A model generated the notes under the pieces. That model saw nothing but the letters and a program-made list of their open reading frames with translations. It was not told where the DNA came from and did no database searches. This document shows positions 21,830-31,912 of a stretch of DNA of 64,000 nt, piece by piece. The DNA is from Amaurobius ferox (taxonomy: Eukaryota; Arthropoda; Arachnida; Araneae; Amaurobiidae), in assembly GCA_951213105.1 (NCBI GenBank), contig OX578136.1, positions 155,441,178-155,505,177 of the forward strand, written 5' to 3'. The translations under genes and the position numbers were made by a program. Position 1 is the first letter of the stretch. Every line of letters starts with the position of its first letter.

Positions 21830-23340
21830 CATTTTTTTGGCACTTCCCGAATAGATAAGAGACTTGAAATTTGGTACACTACTCGGTTGTTCGATAACCC
21901 CCCCCCCTGGAAAAATTGAATTTTTCGAAAACACTCTCTAGAGGGGGGAGGGGCTCCACTCCAAAATGTTTGAAACGTGAAATGATAGGAAAGCATGCTT
22001 TGTAATATGATAGTGATTTCAAATTTGGTGTATGGGTAAATCGTTCGAAAGTGTGCAATTTCAGATTTCCAATATTTTCTACTTAAGGGGGTGCCACACA
22101 CCAAAATGTTCGATTTACAGAATAAATGAGAAAAGGCTCCTTTAAAATTTGATAGAGACTTAAAATTTGGTATATGGACTAATCATTTGGCAAAAATACC
22201 CAAGACGAATATAGTTTTTCAAAAATGTTCGTTTAAGCGGGTGCTCCAGAGGAAAACTTTCGATAAGTGAATTGATAAAAAAAACATGCTTCTGGATGAT
22301 ATAGAGATATCAAATTTGGTGTAAGGGTAAACACCTTGAAAGGAAGAAAGTGTACAATTTCAGTTTACCTATATTTTCTATTTTGAAGGGGGGGGGGGGG
22401 GGGCGCAAACCAAAATGTTCGATTTTAGGAATAAAGTAGAAACGCCCCCTTTTGAAATGTGATAGAGGCTTAATATTTGGTATATGGGCGAATCATCTGA
22501 TAGAAAACACAAGAAGAATATAGTTTTCCAAAAATGTATATTTAAGGGGGGTGGGTATTCCACACAAAAACATTCGAAAGGTGAAATGATAGAAAAAGAA
22601 TGCTTCGCGATGAGATAGAGACTTCAAATTTGTTGTACGGGTAAAAAGTTGGAAAGGAAGAAAGTGTGCAATTTCAATTTTCTAACATTTGCTATTGTAG
22701 GGGGTGCAGCTCACTAAAATATTTGATTTGCCGAACAAATGAAAAACGCCTCCTTTACATTGTGATAGAGGCTTGAATTAGTATATGGACTAACCATTTG
22801 ATAAAAAAACCAAAGATGAATATGGTTTGATAAAAATATTCATTAAGGGGGTGCTACACAAAAAAAAAAAACGTTCAAAAGGTGAAGTGATAGAAAAACA
22901 TGCTTCGTGATAGGATAGAGACTTCAAATTTGGTCTACAGATAGATGTTTGAAAGGAAGAACGTGTGAAATTTCAGATTTCCCATATATGCTACGTTAAG
23001 GGGTGCCACACACTAATATGTTTGATTTTCCGAGTAAATGAGGAACGCTTCCTTTTAAATGTGATACAGACTTGATATTTGGTATATGGGCCAATCATCT
23101 GATAAAAACCCCAATACAAACAGATGTTTTCAAAAATGTTCATTTATGGGTGTGCTACACAGAAAAACATTCGAAAGGAGAAATGATAAAATAGCAATGC
23201 TTCGGGATGAGATAGATTTTAATGTGGCGTATGGGTAGATAGTTCGAAAGGAAGAAATGCACAACTTAGATTTCCCAATACTTTTTTCTTTAGGGGGTTC
23301 TGCACTCCAAAATATTTGATTTGCCAGATAAATGTGAAAT
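21830..23340. repeat. Tandem array of ~300-bp units, each two related halves
   Basis: The phrase gatagag.cttaatatttggtatatgg recurs near 22151, 22461, 22763 and 23061 (spacing 298-310). A related phrase, gatagagacttcaaatttggtgta, recurs midway (near 22010, 22300, 22613, 22913 and 23211). Each full unit is thus two ~150-bp halves, with G-rich 'aagggggtgc.acac' linkers and 'cgaaaggaagaaagtgtgca' blocks. About five units, well diverged. One linker holds a run of 16 G (22388-22403). The open frames here are shadows of the repeat. Confidence 0.8.
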
Positions 23341-25027
23341 CCGAATTATTCAAAAATTTACATTATTCAGGGGTTGCTAATTTCAACATCATTGATTTTC
23401 AACGGGTATTCAGCTAGTAGTTACCAAATTGTATAAGAAAAAAAATAGGAGTACATGATGCAGTATTAGGATGCTATATTTCATTCAAAGGACAACTGTT
23501 GTCATAAAAGGGATAAAACATGCAAGTTGTCATTAAGCATATACAATAGTGTTTATTTGTCATTCAACTGGTAAATATCATCAAAAATACTTCATGTTTT
23601 AAGAAGCATTTATGAAATTTTTTATTTCCATCTCAGATTACTAAAGAATATTAAAGTGAATTGCACAATTATAATTTTTAAAGAAAATTTATTTTTGAAA
23701 AAAAAAAATATTTTTACACATAATGCAAAAATATAATAGTTGTACTTCTCCAATATTGAATTCTTCAAAAATTTGGATGGATTGAAAAGAATGCTTCATT
23801 AGTATTATTGCACAGGAATGTATATGTGAAGTCGTATTTTTAAAAAATAATTACTAAAATAACTACTTAAAAATGATAAAACATAGTATGAAGAAATTAA
23901 AGTTCTGATTTTATTAATTAATACAATTTGATACAAAATATGGATGGAAATGGATGATTTTGATTAGTAAAAATAATTTCTAGATCGTGTTATAGCATAA
24001 ACTTGGCGATTATTTCCATCGATACCAAATGCCGATGTAAACATTACCAAACTATTTTGATATTCTTCCATTACATCAATTTTTGGGTTGATATGACATG
24101 GTTGTAATGAGTTTTATGTAAAAAAATCATGATAGAAAATTTGCATAGTATGACACACTTTATGTTAAAAATCAAACTTATGTAGCAATATGTATCAGGT
24201 GCTAAGTGAAAATGGCCCAACTTTGCATCTAAGAATTTTTGGCTGTGACAATCTAGAAATTCTACTTGCACTATGGTCTTACACAAGGGTAGGAATTTTA
24301 TCAGCTCCCACTAAAAAAGCAATTTTAGACTTCAAACTTACAAAATAGAAAATAGATAAATAACGAGTAAAGATTAGTTCCGAGACCTGTGAATAATGAT
24401 ATATTTAGATTACACAATCAAAACATTAATAAAATAGAGATTTATCTAAAATTAATAAGAAATCCATAAATGCTACAGATAATCTGAAAATTTGCAAGTA
24501 TGCATTTGCTTTGAAAACTCAGATTTCCATAACATACTATAGAAACAAAAAAACTCCAGGTAAATCGGAACACTTTTATGATAATTATAACTCATTTTAC
24601 AAATTTTGCATTATTAATCAAGTGAGAACATTCAAAGAGAAAAACAGTTTGAAAGTTTTTTAGTTGACAGCAGGGTTGGCAGGTTTAAACCTTGGATTAA
24701 ACCAAGTTTTTTGTTTGTTTAAACAACTTTTTTGGTTCAAACCAATGTATAAATTACAGTTTTCATGAAAAAAAAAGTTTCTTTCCAAGCATGGTAAAAA
24801 GAAAAACTAATTTCTCAGAATTAGTAACACTTAGAGCATAATGAAAACATGCCCCATATTTGAGAAGCATGCGGCTACATAAATCCACTAAAACCTAAAA
24901 AGGGTCCAATTGTTGCTACAATGGCTATATATATCACATTATCTCAGAAGTAAAATTAATGACAACTGGACTCTTTTCTTATAAATCATTACATATGAGG
25001 AGTTGTATTTCAATGACATTAACTTAC
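23341..25027. other. PCID2 intron, no gene seen
   Basis: AT-rich. At 24664-24690 a gcagggttggcaggtttaaacc end-like motif is reminiscent of an hAT terminus, but no partner was found. Confidence 0.4.
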
Positions 25028-25101
25028 TTCACAGCTTGAACAACTTCAGCGAATTGCATAAGATCATACTTTTGTAAAAGATTCATGGATGGCATAATAC
25101 C
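25028..25101 (-). CDS. PCID2: PCID2 exon preceding the PCI core
   Basis: 74 bp between cttttag and gtaagt. Encodes GIMPSMNLLQKYDLMQFAEV then VQAVK (last codon completed downstream). It matches vertebrate [27 protein letters not shown]. Enters in phase 0 and leaves with two bases; the K codon is restored by the 17471 exon. About 7.5 kb of intron follows, holding the tandem array and the Tc1 element. Confidence 0.93.
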
Positions 25102-25625
25102 CTAAAAGCATAATAAAATACCATTAACTACATTCAGGTACATACATATAAACTGTTTATAGAGGACAGTTTATAACATTTCAAGAACACTTCAGAAAAG
25201 TACATTGAAAAGGGGGGGGGGGGGGGGTTGAATCTAAAACTTGCTATAAGTTCAATTGCTTTTAGTTTTCAAATCAAAATTTATGCAAAATATGAAATCA
25301 TGAAAACAGAAATTTATTTAAATTCGTAATTATAGAAACAGTCAATTGAAAATAAATGGAACATTAATGAAGGGAAAAATTTCTAATCAAATTCCAATAT
25401 TAAGTTAAAGCATATTACTATATAGTTACAGGACCACTACAAATTTAGTAATGTAAATTATATGTAAAGAAAAACTGTACAATGTGGAAGTTTATTATTT
25501 TATTTAGACATAAACACCATTTAATGCAAAGCAATATTTTACAATTAGACATACTAACAACATAGTGGTGTAATTAAAGGAGGATTTAAGGATCTAATTC
25601 CCTATTAAACATTACTTGTCTATAA

Positions 25626-26648
25626 CAGGGTTCCCACAGGAATGTGAAAATAATTTTCCCTGACTACTCAAGATACACTTATACCAATTGTTTTCCAATT
25701 TCAAAAAAGTTTAAACGCCTCCACCATCCTCATAGCTGTCCATCTCTCCCCTCTATTTTTAAAAAACATATTTTTAAACAGGAAAAGAAACAAATCTTGT
25801 TTTACTTTCGACAGTTACAAAAATATAATAAGTATTACAGTTCGTATAATCATACCATAAATAACACTGATTGAAATGATAACAGTAACAAGAAAAAATG
25901 ACAAGGGAAAAAATCATACAGTTTTAGCATAATAAAACATCAAATATATTTGTATGACAACTTCGTCATTAAACATATTCCACATTTGATACGAAAAATT
26001 CTCCTTTTAGTCCACTGCTTGCTTTTGTAAAAACTTAATACGAGCTTCAATAGCTTCTTCTTCTTGTTGCTTATCTATTTTTAGAATTTTCTTTTTTTCT
26101 AATTCCTTTATTTCTTTTTTCAATTATTGTTTTTTGGCTGTTTTTTTTATCTTCTTCAGCTTGGTTTAGTCTAGCACTTTCAACATAGTCTTCATAGCGT
26201 CTTCGAGAATTTCTGACGTATGTCAACATCTGTTGTGTTATGGGGACCTTCTGTATAGAACTATAGTATCTGATTGCATCATACACTTTTCTCTGTGAAA
26301 TAAGACTTTGTTCATGTAGGTTTTCTACAAGAAGACTTTTATTTATCGAGATACCACTTTCAACTGCGGCACTGCCGTGTGAAAATAAGAGACATAATTT
26401 TATAACATACCATATATCTTGATAATCTGGATTGCCAAAAAGAATTGAAGAATAAAAATCATCAAGTCTCTGAGATGAGTCTGCATTAGTTTCTAAGAAC
26501 TCCTTAAACTGTTTTTCTAGAGTGGTGGGAGCTCTATTATACATATTTCATTATACAAAATTCTTAAAAATTCCCTGACTCATAAACAACCCTAACTTTC
26601 CCTGACCTATTCCAATTCCCCTGACTTTAAAGGTCTGTGGGAACCCTT
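25626..26648 (-). mobile_element. hAT-type transposon remnant
   Basis: Left end CAGGGTTCCCACAG at 25626. The right end is its reverse complement with the last base changed (ctgtgggaaccct, near 26634-26647). Such termini are typical of hAT elements. Both ends then carry 'ttccctgact'-like subterminal repeats (25656; 26569, 26596 and 26618). No convincing 8-bp duplication is left. It holds only the C-terminal part of the transposase, on the minus strand. Confidence 0.7.
26000..26544 (-). pseudogene. C-terminal fragment of an hAT-like transposase
   Basis: The main frame 26544-26071 (157 codons) includes LLFSHGSAAVESGISINKSL followed by LVENLHEQSLISQRKVYDAI. This SHG.AAVE.G.S.NK....EN motif is the C-terminal hAT-like dimerisation region seen in many animal transposon-derived proteins. 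A lysine/glutamate-rich coiled coil follows. Near 26130 the frame shifts: the coiled coil and a plausible C-terminus (..EARIKFLQKQAVD, stop near 26008) continue in another frame. N-terminal zinc finger and catalytic core are missing. Dead copy inside an intron of PCID2. Confidence 0.7.
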
Positions 26649-26656
26649 TATAAATC

Positions 26657-27120
26657 ATTAATGACTCCTCTTTCTAAGAGTCTGGTTACATTTATGCTTT
26701 AGTCTAATATACTGAACCTGCTATCATGTTGAACATAATACATATTTTTAAATATCTAAACCTTCATAGTTACAAATCCTGCATGTAGGGGTATCACCAA
26801 AGTTAGGATAATACAACCATTGCAGATAATAGCACCCATTTACATTTTCTGCACCTACAGATGATCCATGAATGTAGTTATCTGCAATGGAAGTATAATC
26901 CATCTTGACCTTCGTTGCATTTTGAATCATATTAGGTATGTGGATGCCCAATAAAAACGTTTGCTCAACTTTTTTTTTTTTAGGAATCCAAGAAATTGGA
27001 ATGAAACAAAATAAGAAAGAGTTAGACATACTCTATTTAAATTGGTGCATTTAAAATTCAATTTGTCTATTTCCTTTTGTATTTTGCTTACATGCACCAC
27101 CAGCCATTGGAAATAAAAAA
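26657..27120. other. PCID2 intron between hAT remnant and gypsy element
   Basis: No supported gene. A minus-strand frame (26748-27029) ends in a curious CYYLQWLYYPNFGDTPTCRI stretch. I do not recognise it and it lacks flanking support; see rejected list. Confidence 0.4.
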
Positions 27121-27125
27121 ATATA

Positions 27126-27891
27126 TGATACATATTTTTAGAGTTTAAATTTTCTATATCGGAGAAGATTTTAGTTGTAAAGACGTAGCCGACATTCTTA
27201 GCTCTTAACACTAATGGAAGTACTTATCAAAGAGAGAGGAGCCATAAAAGTTAATGATAGACCATGTTGAAGGAATGGAGAGCCTAAGCTGTAAGCGATA
27301 ATAAGAGGTTAATACTCGAGAAACTCTTCATATCAAGGAGTTTAGACCAGAGAGGGGCAATAATCACGTAAATATAAGACTTTGGAGCTGAGATAAGTAC
27401 TTGCTAACGTTAAAGATGACAGCATAACGAGTTCCCATATGGAGCAATTGAATATAATGATGTAAACCATTCCACTATCAAGTCTCGGGAAACTAGATAA
27501 GTGTTCCTCAGAAGTATATGTGAAGTGGATCACGAGTTTGTAAGTGGTCTGATAATAGGACTATAAAAGTCCGTGCAGAGCGTTTTTGAAGCAGAACGAT
27601 GTACATTTTGATAGAGACAGAGCTCTATCTAGCATAACGATGTGAATTTTGGAAGCAGATCTATGTTCATATCTCTGTGGCACATAGGACAGAAATCTTA
27701 TGTCTATTGCAAGATTGTTAGCTGTAATCATGTACTGTTAACATGCCTGTTGAGCTCCATTACGGAGAGTATTGGATGTATGAGGAGGAAGTGACGGCGA
27801 CTGTAAATAAAAGCTTCTGAGGAGAAAGATGCCTCTTCCTTTTGACTTTTACACGGATAGCAGTTCATTTTGTGGTTACTATTTATATCAC
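27126..27891 (+). repeat. 5' LTR
   Basis: Starts TGATAC and ends ATATCAC, short near-inverted termini. It contains a TATA box (tataaaa, 27562-27568) and a poly(A) signal (AATAAA, 27806-27811), so R probably starts around 27590. The minus-strand open frame inside it (27342-27533) recurs in the other LTR and is not a gene. Confidence 0.9.
27562..27568 (+). promoter_or_regulatory. LTR TATA box
   Basis: tataaaa followed about 25 bp downstream by a G/A-rich start region. The same sequence lies in the 3' LTR at 34492-34498. Confidence 0.6.
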
Positions 27892-28081
27892 AAATAAGCC
27901 GTCAGGATCGTTAACGTGCTGATGGAAACCTGTCACCAATGGATTTCAAACCCATTTGCAGCGAGGAACTTGGAAAGAGGGTGTGGACGGATTACTGATA
28001 CGAGCGGAGCAGAGAAGGAACGTTTCCCCCCCGACAACAAACGCAAAAAGAAAAAGACTGTTGACCTAGTTTCGAGTCGCG

Positions 28082-28879
28082 ATGGAAGGAGAGAATAATA
28101 TGCCGATTTTGGTAGCAGCAACTGATGGAACGGAAGACGGGATTATCGTAGAAATGAATGAAAATGCTGATGTTGCGGAAAATGTGGAAGAGAAGCCGAC
28201 TTTGGGGAGTGTGCGTATTGTCTGCCCGAAATATGACGGTGCAAATAAAATGGAAGTGCAAACCTGGATCAAGTTTTATAATCTCCAATGCAGAAAGAAA
28301 AAGTTATCAGAGGAGAGAAAGGTCGATTTATTTCCAGATTTCTTAGAAGGAGAAGCGTTGACTTTTTTTATAAAATATGCATCCCACCTGACAGAATGGC
28401 AGCGACTCGAGGCAATATTCATAGAACATTTTGAATGTGGAGCTAGTGAGTCATTTGAAACTTTTATTCAGATGAAGTTAGAGAAAGCGGAGGACTTGGA
28501 AGCTTACTACAAAGATAAAGTGGATGTAGGCCGAAGTTTAGGCTTAACAGAACGAATTATAGTGGAGGCTTTAACCACGGGGTTAAAAGCTGAATGGCAA
28601 GCGCTATTTTGTGCCAACAACACAGAGACACCAACAGATTGGAAAAAGTTGGCCAACAAACTAAAGAGAGTCATGAAGGAGCAGGAGAAACCACCACAAA
28701 CCACCAGATTAGCTGACCGGGAGTGGAGTCAACGACAGGGGAGACAGCCACAGGAGCGAGTCTATACTGGACCTCACAATGCAAATTATAACCGAGGAGT
28801 TTATCGAACACCGCCCAGATGGCCGATCCAGAAAAGGGAACCAAAACCGAGGATACAGCGACCTAGTGAAAGCCAATGA
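28082..28879 (+). CDS. gag: gypsy Gag (265 aa)
   Basis: Starts MEGENNMPILVAATDGTEDG. The acidic N-terminus is followed by a retrotransposon-gag-like capsid region: ..CPKYDG.NKMEVQTWIKFYNLQC.., ..LFPDFLEGEALTFFIKYA.., ..WQRLEAIFIEHFE.. and ..GLTERIIVEALTTGLKAEWQ... The basic, Gln/Pro/Arg-rich C-terminus has no CCHC knuckle, unlike many Ty3/gypsy Gags. It ends at a TGA at 28877-28879 (context CAA TGA GGG). The frame then continues open, in the same frame, straight into pol. Gag and Pol are thus separated by one stop codon and not by a frameshift. Readthrough or a disabling point mutation are both possible. Confidence 0.88.
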   Translation: MEGENNMPILVAATDGTEDGIIVEMNENADVAENVEEKPTLGSVRIVCPKYDGANKMEVQTWIKFYNLQCRKKKLSEERKVDLFPDFLEGEALTFFIKYASHLTEWQRLEAIFIEHFECGASESFETFIQMKLEKAEDLEAYYKDKVDVGRSLGLTERIIVEALTTGLKAEWQALFCANNTETPTDWKKLANKLKRVMKEQEKPPQTTRLADREWSQRQGRQPQERVYTGPHNANYNRGVYRTPPRWPIQKREPKPRIQRPSESQ

Positions 28880-28924
28880 GGGCTCTTCCGGATTACTGCG
28901 AGGCTCGGGAACAACAGAGCGCAC

Positions 28925-31912
28925 ATGGGACTTGTTGATACCGGAACGAACATTTCGATCTTACCTGCCAGTAAATTAACTAAAGTGAATTATAGACTTA
29001 TTGAAGAAGCACCTGATATCCAATTGCAACAAACCAGAGGGCAGGTGAGTGTTCAAAAAATTGTTGAAATTGAAACTAAAATTGGACGAATAACTCGCCC
29101 AGTAAAATTTTTTGTGATTGATACCAATATTAATTATATTTTATTGTCAGGGTATCAATGTAAACTTTTTAAATTGTATTTAAATTTTAATAACTTTAAT
29201 GTATATCAATTCTATAAGGATATAACATATCGAGGTTCATTTCCTGAATATGAATTTTCATATCATTTTGATGATTATAATAGTGATACTGTCAAAGATG
29301 TAAATAATGAGGTCAGGATAAATCAGGAAGAGAAAATTAAATTAACGAAATTGTTGAATAGTGTAAATGAAATATTCTCAAAAGATAAATATGACGTAGG
29401 ATATATAAGGCTAGAGCCGCAGAAGGTTAATTTGACTTCTGAGTTGCCCGTATCAATGCGACCTTATCGTGTATTATCCAAGGATAATCTAGAAATTAAG
29501 AAACAGCTAGATAAATTAATTAAAGCCGGATTTATTACTCCATCATATAGTGCGTATTCATCCCCTGTAACTTTAGCATATAAAAAAGATGAAAATTCAA
29601 AGAATAGATTTTGTTGCGATTACAGGAAAATTAATGAAATTAGCAAGACAGATAAAGAACCCATTCCTAGGATTGATGCCGTACTGGATCAGTTAGCTAA
29701 CGCTAAAATTTTTTCTACACTAGATCTAACGTCAGGATATTGGCACATTAAACTCAATGAGACAGATTCAGAAAAATTGGCTTTCACAACTAATTATGGA
29801 TTATATCGATGGACAAGACTTCCATTTGGTTGGAAAAATTCTCCTGCCATATTTCAGAGAACACTAAGACAAATTTTAGATAAGTATCAAATTCGATTTG
29901 CCCTTAATTATTTCGATGATATTATAGTATTTTCTCAAAATTTCAATGAACATATGGAACATTTGAAAACTATCTTTTCCATTTGTGAAAAAGAAAATAT
30001 TAAGTTAAAATATTCAAAATGCCAATTTGCCCAAAGAAAAATTAACTTTCTAGGATACGAGATAGAAAATGGGAGATATCAGCCTAATAATGTTAATATT
30101 GAGGTTATCAAGAAGTTACAACCCCCCAGAAATGTTAAAGAATTACAAAGGTTTTTAGGAAGTGTAAATGTTTATAATAAATTCATCCATAATTATGCTA
30201 AGATTAGAAATCCCTTAAATAAATTACTCCGAAAAAATGAAGTTTGGAATTGGACCATAGAGTGCCAAAAAGCTTTTCAGCATCTTAAGGATATTCTAAT
30301 TTCAAAACCTGTACTCACACTATTTAACCCAAATTATCCATGTCATGTTTTCTGTGATGCTTCCTCAGAAAGTATTGCCAGTATTATAAAACAAGAGCAT
30401 CCAGATGGTTCACTACACCCTATTGCATATCATTCTAGACAGTTGAGGTCTTATGAAAAGAATTATGCCATAACAGAATTAGAGTGTCTTGCCATAGTAG
30501 ATTCTATTGACAAGTACTACTGTTATTTGCATGGAAATCATTTCACAGTTCATACTGATCACGCTGCTCTAGTTTGGTTAAAAAAGATTAAACATCCGAG
30601 AGGAAGATTGTTTAGATGGTCACTTAAATTATCCATGTATGATTTTGATATTAAATACAAAAAAGGGTCTACTAACTATGAAGCAGATATGCTCACTAGA
30701 AATCCCATAGCGCATCAGACTAGATTATGCACACATTTATTAGAGTTAGGAGAAATTGAAGAACATCAATCAAAGGATAATCTTAATCATTCAAAATTTC
30801 AAAAAATTAATAATGTCTTGGCAATAAAGAAGAAAGGATTTATTAAAATTGTAATACCATATTCATTAAGAGCTAAATTATTAGAAAAAACTCATTCAGA
30901 GTTTGGACATCCTGGAGTAAACTCCATGCTAAATTTAATTTCGCCGAACTATTATTGGCCAGAGATTATTGAAGATGTAAGAAATTATGTGAAACATTGT
31001 GAAACATGTCAGTTGAATAAGAAATCGAAACAGAAGAAATTTGGGTTATTAGGATGTTTACCTCCAGCGATAGAGCCTTTTGATATAATTTCTATGGATA
31101 CTGTAGGAGGATTAAGTTACTACAATTCTGCAAAGAAATATTTACATGTTGTAATTGATCATGCAACTAGATATGTATGGACATTTCCATCAAAAAGTGT
31201 TACCACAGACACCTATATAAATTGTTTGAGACAAATATTCCAAATTCAGGCGCCAAGGAAAATATTAACGGATCGAAATGCAGCTTTTACCGCATCCAAA
31301 TTTAAGCGTTTTCTTAAAAGTTACAATGTAACTCAATTGTTAACTTCAGCTCATAGACCACAGTCTAACGGAAAAAACGAACGCGTAAATCCGACAATTA
31401 TAACCAGATTAATTTGCAAAATTAACTCATTTCCAGGCAAAATTGCATGGACTAAATTATTGGAGCAGGTAACAGCAGAGTATATTAATACTCCACACTC
31501 AGTGACGAAGTATACCCCAAATTATTTAATGTATGGAAAGTTACCGTATAAGTCACCACTGAATAATTATGAAATATACCCATCAATAGAGGAAGCCCGA
31601 AAGATTGCAAAAGAAAGGACAGAAAAATATCATTTAAAAAGTAAGCTTAGATATGACATGCATTTCCAAAAGGCTGATTTTAAAGAAGGTGATTTAGTCA
31701 TGCTAGAAGAATTTAAATATCCCAATACAAGAAAATTAACTTCACCGTATACAGGCCCTTATACCATAGTAAAGAAAATTTCCAGTGTAAATTTTGAAAT
31801 AGATAAACCAAATATGTTAAGTAAACAAAACACAGAAATTGTACACTCTACGAGATTGAGACACTTTTATCCAGCAGAGACATTTGAGTTACAAAAATTT
31901 GAAATAAGGTAG
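28925..31912 (+). CDS. pol: gypsy Pol: protease, RT, RNase H, integrase (995 aa from first Met)
   Basis: Same frame as gag. The open frame actually begins right after the gag stop (28880), so the Met at 28925 need not be a start. Protease: active-site DTG at residues 5-7 in GLVDTGTNISILP. RT: about 170-350, with FCCDYRKIN, LDLTSGYWHIKL, LPFGWKNSPAIFQ and catalytic YFDD at 329-332. RNase H: about 470-590, D in FCDASSES, E in ITELECLAIV, D in HTDHAAL. Integrase: HHCC finger (H..H..CETC, about 657-697) and catalytic D725, D783 and E819, with exactly 35 residues between the last two. A GPY/F module near 950 is intact. No env follows. All key residues are present, so the enzyme could be functional. 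Confidence 0.93.
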   Translation: MGLVDTGTNISILPASKLTKVNYRLIEEAPDIQLQQTRGQVSVQKIVEIETKIGRITRPVKFFVIDTNINYILLSGYQCKLFKLYLNFNNFNVYQFYKDITYRGSFPEYEFSYHFDDYNSDTVKDVNNEVRINQEEKIKLTKLLNSVNEIFSKDKYDVGYIRLEPQKVNLTSELPVSMRPYRVLSKDNLEIKKQLDKLIKAGFITPSYSAYSSPVTLAYKKDENSKNRFCCDYRKINEISKTDKEPIPRIDAVLDQLANAKIFSTLDLTSGYWHIKLNETDSEKLAFTTNYGLYRWTRLPFGWKNSPAIFQRTLRQILDKYQIRFALNYFDDIIVFSQNFNEHMEHLKTIFSICEKENIKLKYSKCQFAQRKINFLGYEIENGRYQPNNVNIEVIKKLQPPRNVKELQRFLGSVNVYNKFIHNYAKIRNPLNKLLRKNEVWNWTIECQKAFQHLKDILISKPVLTLFNPNYPCHVFCDASSESIASIIKQEHPDGSLHPIAYHSRQLRSYEKNYAITELECLAIVDSIDKYYCYLHGNHFTVHTDHAALVWLKKIKHPRGRLFRWSLKLSMYDFDIKYKKGSTNYEADMLTRNPIAHQTRLCTHLLELGEIEEHQSKDNLNHSKFQKINNVLAIKKKGFIKIVIPYSLRAKLLEKTHSEFGHPGVNSMLNLISPNYYWPEIIEDVRNYVKHCETCQLNKKSKQKKFGLLGCLPPAIEPFDIISMDTVGGLSYYNSAKKYLHVVIDHATRYVWTFPSKSVTTDTYINCLRQIFQIQAPRKILTDRNAAFTASKFKRFLKSYNVTQLLTSAHRPQSNGKNERVNPTIITRLICKINSFPGKIAWTKLLEQVTAEYINTPHSVTKYTPNYLMYGKLPYKSPLNNYEIYPSIEEARKIAKERTEKYHLKSKLRYDMHFQKADFKEGDLVMLEEFKYPNTRKLTSPYTGPYTIVKKISSVNFEIDKPNMLSKQNTEIVHSTRLRHFYPAETFELQKFEIR

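Noticed and set aside
24664..24690. hAT end (cagggttggcaggttt)
   Set aside because: Only one end could be found, with no inverted partner, no duplication and no transposase nearby.
26748..27029. Minus-strand frame ending ..CYYLQWLYYPNFGDTPTCRI..
   Set aside because: The C-terminal part looks protein-like, but I recognise no family. The upstream part is low-complexity, there is no clear splice acceptor, and it does not fit PCID2. It might be an exon of an unknown gene or a degenerate repeat.
27342..27533. 63-codon minus-strand frame repeated identically at 34272-34463
   Set aside because: It lies within both LTRs, antisense to the element. Its repetition reflects LTR identity, not a gene.
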